Shown here piece after piece: positions 11,951 to 24,800 of a DNA stretch of 64,000 nucleotides. How positions within the stretch are numbered: position 1 is the first letter of the stretch; each line of letters begins with the position of its first letter. The notes beneath the pieces were generated by a model. The model did no database searches, was not told where the DNA came from, and saw only the letters and a program-made list of their open reading frames with translations. The DNA comes from Echinococcus granulosus. Its lineage: Eukaryota; Platyhelminthes; Cestoda; Cyclophyllidea; Taeniidae. Location of the stretch: the NCBI RefSeq assembly GCF_000524195.1, contig NW_020170395.1:752718-816717 (forward strand). The letters are read 5' to 3'. The translations under genes and the position numbers were made by a program.

Positions 11951-12060
11951 TTCCCTGAGAAAAGAGACAAAATAATTGGCACAATATGTATTGCCATAGT
12001 ATGGAAAGTCCGGGTGGAAGGGTTAATAGTGTGGTTCAGAGACCGTGCCGTCCGGCGGAT
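11951..12060 (+). repeat. LTR-like repeat, eroded copy E
   Basis: Weaker match to the same family, in the same orientation as copy A and just downstream. It has CCCTGAGAAAAGAGAC followed by an AATATGTATT core, then a GGGTTAATAGTGTGGTTC block aligning with the family's GGGCTATTGGTGTGGCCC, then GCCGTCC. Ends are not defined. Confidence 0.45.
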
Positions 12061-12185
12061 ATGCTGCAACAAACTAACTGCCTATTTGGCTCGTGGTTTT
12101 GGCAAGGGGCTACTAAGGTGCTCCACCTTCTCACCCTTGACGCATGGACTGCCTTCGAGCCAGGCCAGTTGCTCCAAGCACCACT

Positions 12186-12285
12186 GCAATGTCCCGAAAT
12201 CTCCCTAAAGGCGAAAGGATGCATAAAACTTGGGCAGAATATATGTATGGCACAGCCTGAAGGCCAGCCTACTTGGCGTGGTAGG
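12186..12285 (+). repeat. LTR-like repeat, eroded copy C
   Basis: Another partial match: GTCCCGAAATCTCCCTAAAGGC aligns with the family's GTCCCAAGACTCCCTGAAGAC, followed by CTTGGGCAGAATATATGTAT and a shortened GGCCAGCC region. About 20 bases of the family centre are missing. It is older than A and B by its divergence; ends are approximate. Confidence 0.5.
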
Positions 12286-12440
12286 ATGGCCAAGCCAAGA
12301 GTGACTTAACCAAAAATGAAAGTTTTACAGCCATTGTGTGATTCTACTCCATGTAAAAACATACATATATTATCTTTGAGTTTATTGATTTCTTTTGCCC
12401 TCGGAAAATTCGCGGGGCGCGACACTTGTGACAGCAGAAA

Positions 12441-12767
12441 GCGTGAAAGTCGGCTTACGATAATGATAGTCAGAGCAAGGCACAGGAGGTTATAGTGTAA
12501 TACGATAGTGGTTTATCCCTCAGTTCTGGTGAGGCGCCACTTTTGTACTTTGAATTAGCCCCCATGTACCTCGCTGGGTGGGCTGGCCTTTTGGGCCACA
12601 CCAATAGCCCAGACACCTTCTCCGTGCTGAATATATATATATTCTGCCCGAGTATTGTGTCTTCTTTCGTCTTCAGGGAGTCTTGGGACGCTACAATAGA
12701 CCTTCGTGGTTGGTGGCACACTACCGAGATCGTGATAAAATTCATCCATTGTATAAACTTTGCAATA
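12441..12767 (-). pseudogene. Duplicated Derlin exon-1 fragment, split by an LTR-like element
   Basis: On the minus strand, 12749-12696 repeats the first 54 coding bases of the Derlin gene (9066-9119) with about six differences. It reads MDEFYHDLGSVPPTTKVY against [18 protein letters not shown]. Similarity continues for about 18 bases upstream of the ATG. After a 200-base insertion (12496-12695) the match resumes at 12495-12441 with the rest of Derlin exon 1, the GTAAGC donor and the first ~12 bases of intron 1, again with about six differences in 53. The presence of the splice donor and intron bases shows a DNA-level duplication, not a retrocopy. No copy of later Derlin exons was seen nearby, so it is a non-functional fragment. 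It lies about 120 bases upstream of the syntaxin-1 ATG, in the opposite orientation. Confidence 0.85.
12496..12695 (-). mobile_element. Solo-LTR-like insertion, copy B
   Basis: A 200-base element whose minus strand begins TGTAGCG and ends ATTACA, so it has TG...CA ends with a 4-base TGTA/TACA terminal inversion, as in long terminal repeats. It is flanked on both sides by ATAG (plus strand, 12492-12495 and 12696-12699). One copy of this tetramer is present at the matching position of the intact Derlin exon 1, so this is a 4-bp target duplication and the boundaries are exact. The interior has a TATATATATATA stretch that could act as a TATA box. The element has no coding capacity. Its similarity to copy A, in inverted orientation 560 bases away, marks a repeat family. 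Confidence 0.82.
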
Positions 12768-12888
12768 TCTTAGCTTTTTAATGAATTTTGCAGCAAAAGT
12801 TAAGCAAGTTTCGAAAAATAGAGGTTTTTGCTGCTTTTGTTTGAGTCAATGGTGCTGCCGTGCCCTTCTTGAAATTAGTTGGGTCGAA

Positions 12889-15800
12889 ATGACGAAAGAT
12901 TTATTGGGTGCCCTTAAGGCGGTATGTTGTTTTCTCCTTCTTTTGTATAGTCATTTTTCGGATTTTTCTTTGTGGCTTTTGTAGCTAGGGTTATGCTTCT
13001 GTACTTTCGATTAACCCAGAATTGCATGCTTTTTTATTTTTCATCGGCTTACTTGATTTCATTATCTAGTTAGTGGCTTGGATTTTACTGTGTCTTCTCT
13101 TTCAGCACTTTTGTTGCGATTCATTCGCCTTTTTAATCCGTTTTGCACAGGGTTTAATGTTTATGACATTTTCCGAGGTGTTTGTGGACCTTGTATCTGC
13201 ATTTTATGAGTTTTTGTATTGCGGTGTTTTTCGTGTAGTTGGTTCGTCTCTCAGGCCTTAGATGTATTTTGTGTGCTGCCATTTTTTGTCTGTAATATCA
13301 GTAAGTTAGAGGAAAATCTAATTGTTTAGAAACTGCTTGATTTTTTGCTAGAAGTAGTGTTTGGTGGCTTCATTATCTGCCGTTTAGCTTTGAGGTTTTT
13401 CGGTGCTGATCGCGGCAAATGTCTAGTATGAATCCATTATTTGCATATTGTTTTATTTGAGTAGTACAAAAAGCACTGTTGATATTGGCATTATTTCGTG
13501 AGATCCCTACTTTCGTCTGGTATTTTACATCGACCCATGTCTTTTAGGGTGTTTAGTTGCTTGTATTCTTACTTTTTGGCATAGGTTCATTTTTTGGCCC
13601 TACTTGAGTTCTATAACTCGGTATTTTGGCCGCATGGGATACAAATTGTAGTGTTTACACTTAATTAAACGTTAAACTGGTACATACGGCAAACCGGCAG
13701 ATTAATGTGTCTTTCCCACCACTGTTTTGTTCTTCGAACCACTTCCATGTTGTGCCCTGTTTACATTCAAGATAAATGAACATCTAATAATGAAATTTTT
13801 CACCTGTAAATGTGGTCTTTGTAATCTTCACGCATGTTTATGCCAAATATATTTTAAACTCCGTTTGACTGTGTTAATTCACCAAAATTATTTGTGGTCT
13901 ACACTAAGCAACGTGACGAATGAGTGAATATTAAGGACATACGCAGATTTCCTGGTGATGCATTACGATGAGATATTTGAACATTGACTTAAACCATTTA
14001 GAGTGCTTATAAGCGTTCGGCATGCAGACGATTCAGTTTAAAATTACAAGAGGAGATGAGGCTTCTTTGCCCTGCGATCTCTGCAGATCGGGCTACTATG
14101 TTTCTCGGTTCATTGAGATACTGATTTTGGAAGCATAAAATCATTCTTTCCAATAACCCCGAGGAGCATAGCGAGCGAGTATTATGTATTTTTGTAAAAA
14201 AACAGTGATAAACCATACCACTCTTATCGTGGTTTATTTGCATGGCTAGAGAAAGAGTCCCACTATGAAATCGAGACCCTCGATTTTGCAAGCCCAAAGG
14301 TAAAGCTGGAATGCCGTTCATGGTAACTGCATGGAAGGGCTGAGTAAATACACCTGTGAACGAGATACCATGCCACAACCCAAGCAAAATCCTTCTGATT
14401 CAAATCAGCAAGGGACTTCTGCTTTGCTAAGCAATAAAGCTGGCAGGGAAGAGACCGGAAATCGTACCGACTTTTAACGCACGAATCCCAAAAACGAGTT
14501 GAGACTTTTGAATGGACAAAATACAGCAACCTGTTAAATTTCTGTCAGAGTTTTGGCTAAGAGGGAATATTTTGTAACACGATTTTTAACTGTTAGAATA
14601 AAAGAAGAGAGTAACTAATATGTGGATCCAACAACCCAAGTTTTAATACATTTGGACATCGAACCTCAGGTTCGTATCCGGGGCCGTTTTAGGCTGCATT
14701 GGAAGTGGGGGAGGGATGGGAGGTTCGCTTATGGAGAAAGAATTTATAGGAAGAGCATTAATTAACAATGTTGCTATTTACTTGATTAGCCATCGAACTT
14801 CGAGATTGAGTCGTAATTCATGAATCTGTCTGAGCTTGTGATGCTAATGAATGGTGAGGGAAGGGATAGGGAATATTTTCGAATGTTGATTGACGGTGTT
14901 GTCGAAGGAGTGTGTGACGAAATGTGCATTCAGTTGAACTAGGATCGAATTCCGAAGTTGAATCGAGACAAAGCAAACAAGGCAGAGCAGTATTGGATTT
15001 CTGCCTGAATTTAAATACAAGGAAATTGGATGGTGCATGAGAAGTGTTCGACAGTTGAATAAGGATGGGAAGGTTCAAGGAAAAGAGTGCCTATTTGAAA
15101 TGTTCTTTATTTCCCTTTGCCACACACATGTAGGCGCAGCCGGAGGATGAGGGCGGAATTTCCGAGGCACCGGTCTCATTGGACGGCTCGCAGTACATGA
15201 ACGAGTTCTTCGCGCAGGTGGAGGAGATTCGCAAGTTCATAGAGCGCATCCAGGCTCTGGTAGAGGATGTAAAAAACAAGCACGGCGACATCCTCTCCTC
15301 TCCCAATCAGGATGAGAGTGAGTTCTAGTCCTAATTTTCCGTTCAAAGTAGTAAAGTGTGTTCTGAAGAGGCTTATACAAACATTCTGTAACCTTAATAC
15401 TTTCATTTACGTAACTTGCTCTGTTCTTCATCCTGACGCCAAACTGACGGCGATTGTCTTGAAGTTAAGAGCATTGCAGGTTAGAAATCGGCGACTTCGT
15501 AATGTTTAAAGTTAAACTTACAGTTTTAGGTAGCTTACTTAGCTTGCGTCGACCCTGGTCTTTGGCCCCTTCATCTGTACCCCAAAATAAGATTTTTTTT
15601 ACAGACAGAAACAGCTAGTTTATAACTAACGTTGTTACGATCTGCAGAACTAAAACGGTAATTTAGGGTTAACCTTGAAGGCGTTTTAGGACGCACTAGC
15701 TTGGAAGTGGCTTTGTTATTGACGCGTAGAAGGTCGAGGAAGTAGTAAGATGGGTAGTCTAAACAAGACCTTATTCTAATGATGCAAAGGTCGAAATTTG

Positions 15801-18800
15801 GGAGACTAGAAAGGTAGTGGATGTGGGCACCGTATTCAGATAGGAAATATTGATACGTTATGCCGATGTAAGGGTAGCGCCTGAGGCATTCCTGAATATG
15901 CAAAGGGGACCATCTTCATCACCGGTGCGCAAAAGGGCTGGAAGACAGGCGGCACAAAGTTGCCGTGAGCAGAACTTCATGTTATTCGTTTGAAGGCCGA
16001 GTTGCAGAAAACTGTGAGGATCTGTGCTCTATTACATCATTCTACCAGAGTCGTGTCTTTAAATTTCGTGTGCACCTTTTTTCCCAAAAGCTATAATGTG
16101 TGCCTTCTTCTTATTTAATTCTACGATGGCTGTGGAGCGAAAATTTGCAGATTGCTTTTATCTCTCCCATGATTATCACTAATCACGTTTAGAATGTACA
16201 CCTTGGGTGAACCTTCTCATAATCAAGTGCTTAAACATTCTGTCACGGTCCAGCATTGCAATATCAGTTTTATCAAATATACAATGACAATTATTTTGTG
16301 CTTGTCTTCAAAAAACTTACGGGCTTATACCTCACTTAATCACCAATTCACCAATTGGTCTTGACTTTAGCTAGGGTTGTCTGCCATGGTAACACATGTC
16401 TTACAAAAAATAAGATGTTTTATGAGATCAAAAAGTGTTGTCTTCTACCCGATTAAGTTTTTGCCCTTGTTAAAAAACTGGACGGTTTGTATCTTGTTCT
16501 CTCATTTGCGGGACGACAGGATTTTTCGGTCTCAGTACAACTGTAGCTGTGTTCCTTTTGAGTTGATTATTCTACGAAATTCCCTAATAATGCACCATAT
16601 GTTGATGATTCCTAAGTATGAATAGGGTTAGAGGTGTCTTGCTGTGCATTGAAGTGATCCTTACACAAGAACTTGATGCTTTTATCATTTTATTACCAAG
16701 TGGCAGGAAAACATTCGCACAAATTTTATCCTCTTGTAAATCACTGCCTTCTCAATAACGACCCAAAACTGCTGAGTGATTCTTCGCGACACTGATGGGT
16801 AGTAAACGCACTATTTCAATGCTTTAGCTGACACCTCTACAAGTTTTGCCGAATGGAGCAAAAATCTTGCATAGTAGTCTTGCGTGCCCTCTCGGGAATG
16901 CAGTAAAAGGCCACCTGACAAGAACAGGAAGCGATATTGATGCAGTCTTTTCATGGTGTTCAAGGCATTGTGCACAAGTGTTCGGGTGACACAAAAAGCA
17001 TAGAAATTGAGGCATGCTTTCGTGACTTTTTTTCCAAAATAGAACAAGACAACGCTGTTTTGGTTCAAAGCAATAAGACTACATAAATTAAGGCATCCAA
17101 CGGGTATTTTGGGGTAGCTCGTTGTTTCTAAATACCTCTCGATTTTGCTGGGATGTTTTTTTTGTTTTTTGCAGAAACGAAGGCCCAGTTGGAGGAGTCG
17201 ATGGCGGAGATCAAGATGTTGGCTCATAAAGTTCGAGCCAAACTAAAACGTACGTTTTTTAGGGGTTAATTCCTTTGTTCTTCTCTGTAGAGATGGAGAT
17301 GAACATTGAGTATGACGAAAACGCGGACAAATCGTCGGCAGATTTGAGAATTCGGAAGACGCAAGTATGTACGGTTTTAAAAAATCCTTTCCCCTGTAGT
17401 GTTCTTAAATCGAATTTAATTGGCATTCACTGTTAGCAACTGTTGGAAGATTTGTTAACCATCTAAAATAAACTCCCACGGAGTAGTTATTTATCAAATC
17501 TATGGGTAGAAAGCATTCCATACCGAGCTTCCTTCTCCAAACATTGGCACAACTTAAATAAGTGGAATTTGTGCCATTTTTGAGACTTCTCAGGAGACCA
17601 AATGAAAGTGTTAGATTTTTGTAATTCTTTATTCAGCAGCATCTGCATCGTCTATGAAGATGATGTTAAGCCTACGGGTGTGGAAGTAGCCTCATTGTTG
17701 ACATTCACAAGGGCTAGGAGATACGTATTAGTGAAATTGATCTGGGCTGTATGCTATCATCATAAAGGCTCCATCTCGTCACGTTGGAAAGGTTCGCGTA
17801 ATCATGCATGCTTTTATTGGTGAATGTCGTTCGGCTACAATCTACTTTCCACTTTTTGTTCATCTGTCATGGTACCTATTTTTTTTTCATCCATAAAAGT
17901 TTCCGTACAATTGGCCTATTTGATTGTTTTATTTGCAATTCGCACTGTGCAGATTTTTGCCAAGGTGTCGTTGGAATTAACTTTCCAAGCTAGTTAACGC
18001 ATACCAAAACTTCAAAATTAGAGAATTCGTATTGGAAATACTGTAACTATCATCCATTTTTTTACACCCCAAATTTGTGAGCTAGTGCAATTATTGACAA
18101 CAGTATTTTCGATAAAAAGGATAGAACTTGAGGATTGTACCAAACCCATTTTCAAGAAGACTTCATGCAGTTTTTTTCCCGCTTAACTATTCGAATTTAA
18201 CACCTTTCAGATGGCTACAGCAGAGACAAATTACATTACGTCAGTTAAAATATCCCTTCGAAGGGTGTAACTAGTAAAAGCGCCTTTATTCTCTTCTCCA
18301 TGGAAGTGTGCTCTTCCCACAGCAAGAACAATACGGGGAAGGAGGAACTTAAATATAGCCGTTTGCGTGAAAATTCAAACAGCATATGACTTCTCTTTGG
18401 CCATTGTAGCCCGGAAATAATTTTGAGGCTCATAACTGTTTCTAGCTTTGAAACAATAAGGTTTCGTATTGTCTTGATTGCGAAAAACGGGTGCTTTCAT
18501 TTTTCTCCTTCAAAGAAACTGATCGCGAAACAGAGGATGTTCATTCATTTAGAGTTTGATGCTCTTTGCTCGTGGCATACATCCTTTCCCATTGCAGTAA
18601 CAACTCAGGTAGTGAAATTCTAGGGGCTCGAATAAACAGCTTGCTTTAACTCAAGAATGGTTTGGCTTCCTTCCAATCAAGGGAATGATGTAGCTAGGCC
18701 CTACGATTCAAATATTTAGTGGCCATTATTGAATCAGAGGTGTGTTTGAATCGGTTCCACATTCTGATTCACAAGTAAATGGAAAGTGTAAATGGACTGT

Positions 18801-21800
18801 CTGACTGTTTTGAATAGTTTTGTAAGTTGTGCCATTAAACTATTTTTTGTCTCTGTAAGGCTGCATTTAAATGATGAGTAGTGAAGCTTCTTGGTCTTTT
18901 TTTAGTACTCCACGATCTCTCGAAACTTCATCGAGGTGATGACGGACTACAACAAGGCTCAGGTCGCCTTCCGAGACGCCTGCAAGAATCGGATCAAGCG
19001 TCAAATGGAGATAGGTGATCTCTTGCCCCTTCTCATATATTTTAATGGGTCAAAATAGCTTTGCTTTTTGCTTCCAGAGTAACTTATTTTTTGGGCACAA
19101 GGATACATTACATCGTCCTGTTTCAAAAACGGATCAAGAATAAACTAGAGTGGAGAGGTGCTATGAAATAGTTTTAGAAGAATCTTATGTGCGGCGGCAA
19201 AATCAACACCGATAAGAAGACCCATCTAAGCAGCACATCGCGCAAGTTAATCACTTTTTACCACCAGTACTATCGGCAACGCTTTGACATCCGCGAGAAT
19301 ATCCACTCTGGGTTTCGGTTATTTGCTTATTTCTACAATCTTGTGTTCCCTGAACCTAGAATATGTAAAAGATGTTCTCTAGGATTCAAAGACAATTGTA
19401 AGCTGGCGTGTGTATTGGAAGTGGGTAACTGTCCCTGAGCTTATTCGCGAAATCAATTCACTTCCACTCTGTGACCGTTCATTTATCACCGTCATAACCA
19501 CTACGTCTTCACGCTTTTCGAACTTCATGATTCTCCTTCATTTTAATTTTTAGGATATATTCATGAGTGGCTTGTCGCATGTTCCTGGTAATGCAATATT
19601 TTTCAATGCTATTTCAGTATGCGCCTTGCGTTGAAATCTTTGAATGGCACATTTGCGAATTTATAATCAGGTGAGGCGGCGATTTTCGGTGGAGTGTCGG
19701 ATCTCTGTCCTCTCAAAGACATTCACTGATTTGACGAAATAATTACATGTTCAGGTGGAGTTTGATAGGTTCTTTTGCGGTCACCCCAATTACCACCTTT
19801 TTGGTGGAACCTTTAAGCACAGCCAACAGAATCTCCTTAAAAATTGCCTTTTGAGTTATCATTGACACTAATACAATAATATACGAATGCGTGATTCCAG
19901 TGTCTAACGATAGCTTATGAAGGATTGACTTGAAGACTTGCCGAGCTGATGATGACCCTATCTCCAGGTTGTCATAATGACACAAACACCACATCTGTGC
20001 ATTATCGTTCTGTAAAGGTTGAAGGTGTTGGGTTGGTCTTATTGAAGCGTCGCATCGACATATACACCGGCTAGCGATTCGCTTGGCGCTACTTAAATGG
20101 GGTAGTCAAAAGTTGATCAGTTTGACTGGCGGGAAGAGGGGCAACTACGGCGCATGCTGTCAGAGGTGACGGATATGAAATTAGTGAGGCTGGATTAGTG
20201 GGATTTTAGTGCACTCCAAAGGCATCTGAAGTGGTTCGCTTAAAAAAATACCAATGCGAACCAACATATTGGGAACTTTAAGTAGCGTCATTCGAAGGGA
20301 GTAGAAGCTAAAACATTCTCCATTTAAAAGGAAGCCGGATTGTCCGCTACCAATTATCAGTAATTCCTTTACCATCTTCGAATGGACCACTTTTACTACT
20401 TATTGGCTATGATAACAGGGGAGAAATCCCATAAAACTGACTTTAAAGTGAGTAGTAAAATTAGAGATTCGGTTTATTTCGATCTTGCGTCAAATTGTAA
20501 AATTAGCGATGGGCTCGAAACTATGGTCGCAGCCTTAGAATAAATTGGAGTATTAGAATTGGATGTTTGCGTCTTGAACTCTGCATTTCCATTTTGCCCA
20601 GTTACAGAAACGGGTTTGAAGGGAAAGTCGTTTCTTGGTTTGAAAATGAATGATTGGTAATAAGTTCATGTGCACTTTTTACCCGGTATCACAGACCAGT
20701 TCAACCCGACAGGAAGCGTCGACTCTCGAAAATCAGAGCGCCTAACCCAGCCGAGGACACATATGGTTACACAATTTATTACTATGACTTGTGGTGGTGG
20801 TGATGATGATTATCCCACAGCGGCCTACTCACGCCTAATTATGGCCCTCTCCTCACTTTAGTACTCTAGCGATACAAGACGGGGGGGGGGGGGGGGCGAG
20901 GACCGCAATTTTATTTTGCTGATGATGCAATGGAGTTGGAAAGGGGGAGAGTGAATTGTGGGCTATTTATAGGCACCGGCATGAATTAGTGGTGGTAATG
21001 GTGCTGCTAGAGATTTAGTAAAAGAAGACTTATCGCTTCACTGATCTATCACCCCAATTAATGTACTGCCAATTTCTGCAAGCAAATCAATGTGCTCTTT
21101 GCCTTCTCCAATCCCCGTCTTTCCGTATCCTCATTGAAGATGACTGACTGGCCGTCGTGCCGTTAATGACCTATTCCACTTCTCCCCGCTCTTCTTCACC
21201 CATCTCTGATAGCTATCAAATGATTACTTGTAATTTTTCTTTTAGCCGAGCGGAAGATAACCAATGAGGAGCTGGAGGATATGCTTGAGTCTGGCAATCC
21301 CGCAATCTTTACCCAAGAGGTAGGGCCTCATTTTTTTTCCAGTTTTAAGGCTCTGAACATCCGTTATAAACTGCCATTCATGGCACTTACTAATTTTTTT
21401 GTCTCAAAGGGTGATACCCGTGTCCGAAACCGATTAACAAATCATTGATTATGAAATGTAAGCTTTAATGGGATAGTCCTAAATATATGTTTGTCACATT
21501 AGTAGGAGCAGTTCGTTTATACTGAGAAACAGGCGGGTGGGCGGCAGTAAATTCTCAGCTTGTTGAATGCTAAATTACGTGTTCTTCGGGTATCCAATGA
21601 ATACGATGGGATAAGTGCATTTCCGTGTCCAGCTTCTGCCTCGTTTAAGAAATGCCGTTTGCGTGGGTTTTCTAGCAAAGCAAGCGGCCTGTCCCCATAT
21701 GGCATTCTTGAATGCTTAACCGTAAACTCATCCGCTATCTCATTAAGATGGTTAGGGCAGGTATTCGCTTTATCTTTTCCATCATATTTGGTGGATGGTG

Positions 21801-24800
21801 ACGCTAATTCGGCGCTTAAATGTCAACTTAGCGTGATTAATTTTGTAAACGAGGAGCGCTTGCTTTAAATATCGTACCAACCAGAAAAGCCGTCTTTGTG
21901 AAGACATTTGCCACCGCCTCATCGTTGAAATCATGTGGAAGCATGACTCATCTACTCATCCAGTAAGCTTCTTTACCTTTCCAATACATATTGCAAATGA
22001 CCCATGTCTAATCTAGCGATTGATTTGGCCATCACTTTTGCCAGGAGTGCTTTCACCTCACCATCACCTACCCACATACGACTAGTTCCCATCTGAACCG
22101 TATCGTTTTTTCATCAGCAGTCACATACTCACCATTCAAATATTTCGGGGTTCTAGCATTGGTTTGTTACTCGAAATCACCACGAATTATCAACGACTCT
22201 TCCTTGGTTCCATAAAATTTTGCTCTAAAGGAATCATTTGATAAAAGGGGAATCGAAAATTGATACTACTTTTAGAACAACTCTGATGGTAGGCGGAAAT
22301 ATGCGCTCGAAATTACAGCGTTTACTGCAGTCTTTCGGCGTCTGAAAAACTCCAGCAGAATCTGCATATGCAATCCCATTAAAAGAACCTACAGGTTCGC
22401 ACGATGGGCGATGTTTCTGAGTCTTTGTTGTCGAAGTTCAAAGCACCGACACGGAACTTTTATTCGCTCTCTCGCCCCCTTTCCTTTCCTGTGATCCACG
22501 CAGTTCGACTTCTCCTAGAGTTGGAAGAAGCTTTTGCCGCTAAATCAACAGTACAAAGTCTTTCTGTCTCAGTCGTGTCCCCCAATATGTCAATACAAAT
22601 CACTGATCCCGCGAATCATTCGGTGAATGATTCGCCTTCTTTCCCAATTCAGTAAATTTAAGGAGATTTTTTATGTGGGAGCATTTGGTTTATTCCCGCT
22701 TTTTGTCCCTCCCTTGTAAATCAAACTATTGTTTGGCAACTGCGATTAATATACTATCAAGCTGGTGTAAGTTAGTGTGCGTATTTAATGTTTAAAATGT
22801 CAGTTTGAGATACTCATTCCCCGTATTTTGTCATCATCTTCACTGCTTGCAGAAGGCTGGTTATCCAACATTCGAGCAAGTGTAGCCGTTATAAGTCTCA
22901 GGAGTCTGGATATAGTCTTATTGTTAAGAGTAGAGAAGGGCTGGGAGACTAGAAACATAGCCTTATGCCACTATCGTGAAAGCTGAAAGACAGAAGACTT
23001 AAGTTTGTAGTTGAAACAAATATACGTAGCTCTCCTTTTCGCTTCAAGCATAGCCCTGTGGTCACTCTCATCAAAAGTAAATGAGTGAAATTTGATCTAT
23101 TGTGAGATAGAAGAGGACGAAATGCTAAACGTTACTGTGGCAAACAGTTAATTTCATTGGTGAAACTACAGACTGGCTTTAGCTGGGACAACTGTCGGGT
23201 GAGCTGCTCTGAGGGACGTAGAGGGGAATTTCTTTTAAGAAGTAAAGCCAAAGATTCGAAGTTGTTCTTCAGTGAGCATATCCCGTATTATTATATCGGG
23301 AAAGTTTGTCTATAAGCAATGTGTTAGATGTCCCAATCAGAAATTGCAGTGCTTATTACCGATAAGCTGTTCTTTTTGGGCAGTTTCGATTCATTTAAAC
23401 CTGGTCTCCTCCTAATACTGGCCACCAAGTAGGAGTTTATCCAATTCTGATTTTTCTCCTGTAGTGAGCTTCTGTATGTTCATTCATCTCCAAATGATGT
23501 TTTCACAGTAGTTAGCGAAGAGCGAGATCGTCCTTTTTAGGATGTGTTCACCGAAATTCCCATCAATTTAGCGCCCGAAGTTTACTCGAAGGCGTCGTGG
23601 GATGTACGAGCCTAGGCACAATTTCAGTATAAACGTAAGGAAGGGCCGGCATGGGTGGTAGCACGAGCGTATTACTGACCTTATGTTATGCGCAATGTAA
23701 ACAACCTTGGCGGATCGAAGTATGATGGGGATTCATAGAGGTAGCTATCAAACAACAATTAGGTTAGTAGCCTAGGACGAAAGATGGTCTCAGTCGATTG
23801 GTTTACAGCCTTCGTGCAGGCCGCATTGCATAAAATTAAAACTTTTTATCACGCTAAAATTGCATTATATTATAAATTTAATATTTGACTTTGGAGTAAC
23901 TTTGGCGATGGTATGGAGTCAAGATCTGCATTCAAATAAGAAGTTTTATCCAACAGTGGAACTGATTTAGGTGGTCAACTCTAGTGAATCATCGATGGCC
24001 GCGTTGGATCATATTAAAATCATACCGAGTTTCCGGTGACAGACTAAGGGGGAGGGTGTGTTTTATTTCATCTTTTATAAGAAACTGAAATTGACGCTGT
24101 GCTGACGTGTTCCTTTTCGCTCTGTAAAGATCATGACGGACACGCAGCAGGCGAAGCAATCCCTGGCAGACATTGAGGCACGTCACGAGGATATCATTAA
24201 GTTGGAGAAGAGCATCAAGGAACTCCACGACATGTTCATGGACATGGCCATGCTCGTTGAGAGTCAGGTCAGTGTTTTTTTTCCTTAGTTTTCAAAAAGG
24301 GGCCTTTTTCACTTCACTCTTCGTTCCCTTTGAATAACCGTTTATATAATTACTTTACTGACCACTCCAGAGGTTCAAGAGTATTGCCTTTTTTCATCAC
24401 ATGTTAATTCTATGCCTGATAGTGTTGGTGATCTTCCGACGTCAGAGCAGGATTGATATGGATTCTAACTTACTGAATCTTGACCCTTCAAATCAATGTG
24501 ATATTGAACTCTTTTTTGGTTGTCAAAAGCAGGAATTTGTCTCAGTGTCTAGCGTGGTCCCATTTTTCGGAATTGCAAACGTTCGCGAATGAATACTTCA
24601 TGTTCACCTGCGCAGCATTACAATGGACTAAGACCGGGCGTTCACGTGCTGATTGTTCAAGGGAATGTCTGTTGCGGTCTAAAAACCTCCACTCTCAACG
24701 CTAGACGTGCAGGCATCTTCGAAATTTTGTGATCATCCAATCTTTGTTGCTGCGGCTGGGCTGCTCACCACCGTATTATACCGTGCTTGAAGTCTCTTGT

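Noticed and set aside
11816..12208. Plus-strand frame of 130 codons near the repeat cluster
   Set aside because: It is composed largely of LTR-like copies A and E and carries no retroelement protein motif.
12555..12749. Minus-strand frame that begins like Derlin and runs into the repeat
   Set aside because: Only the first 18 codons match Derlin; the rest is LTR-like sequence read by chance, so it is not a gene.
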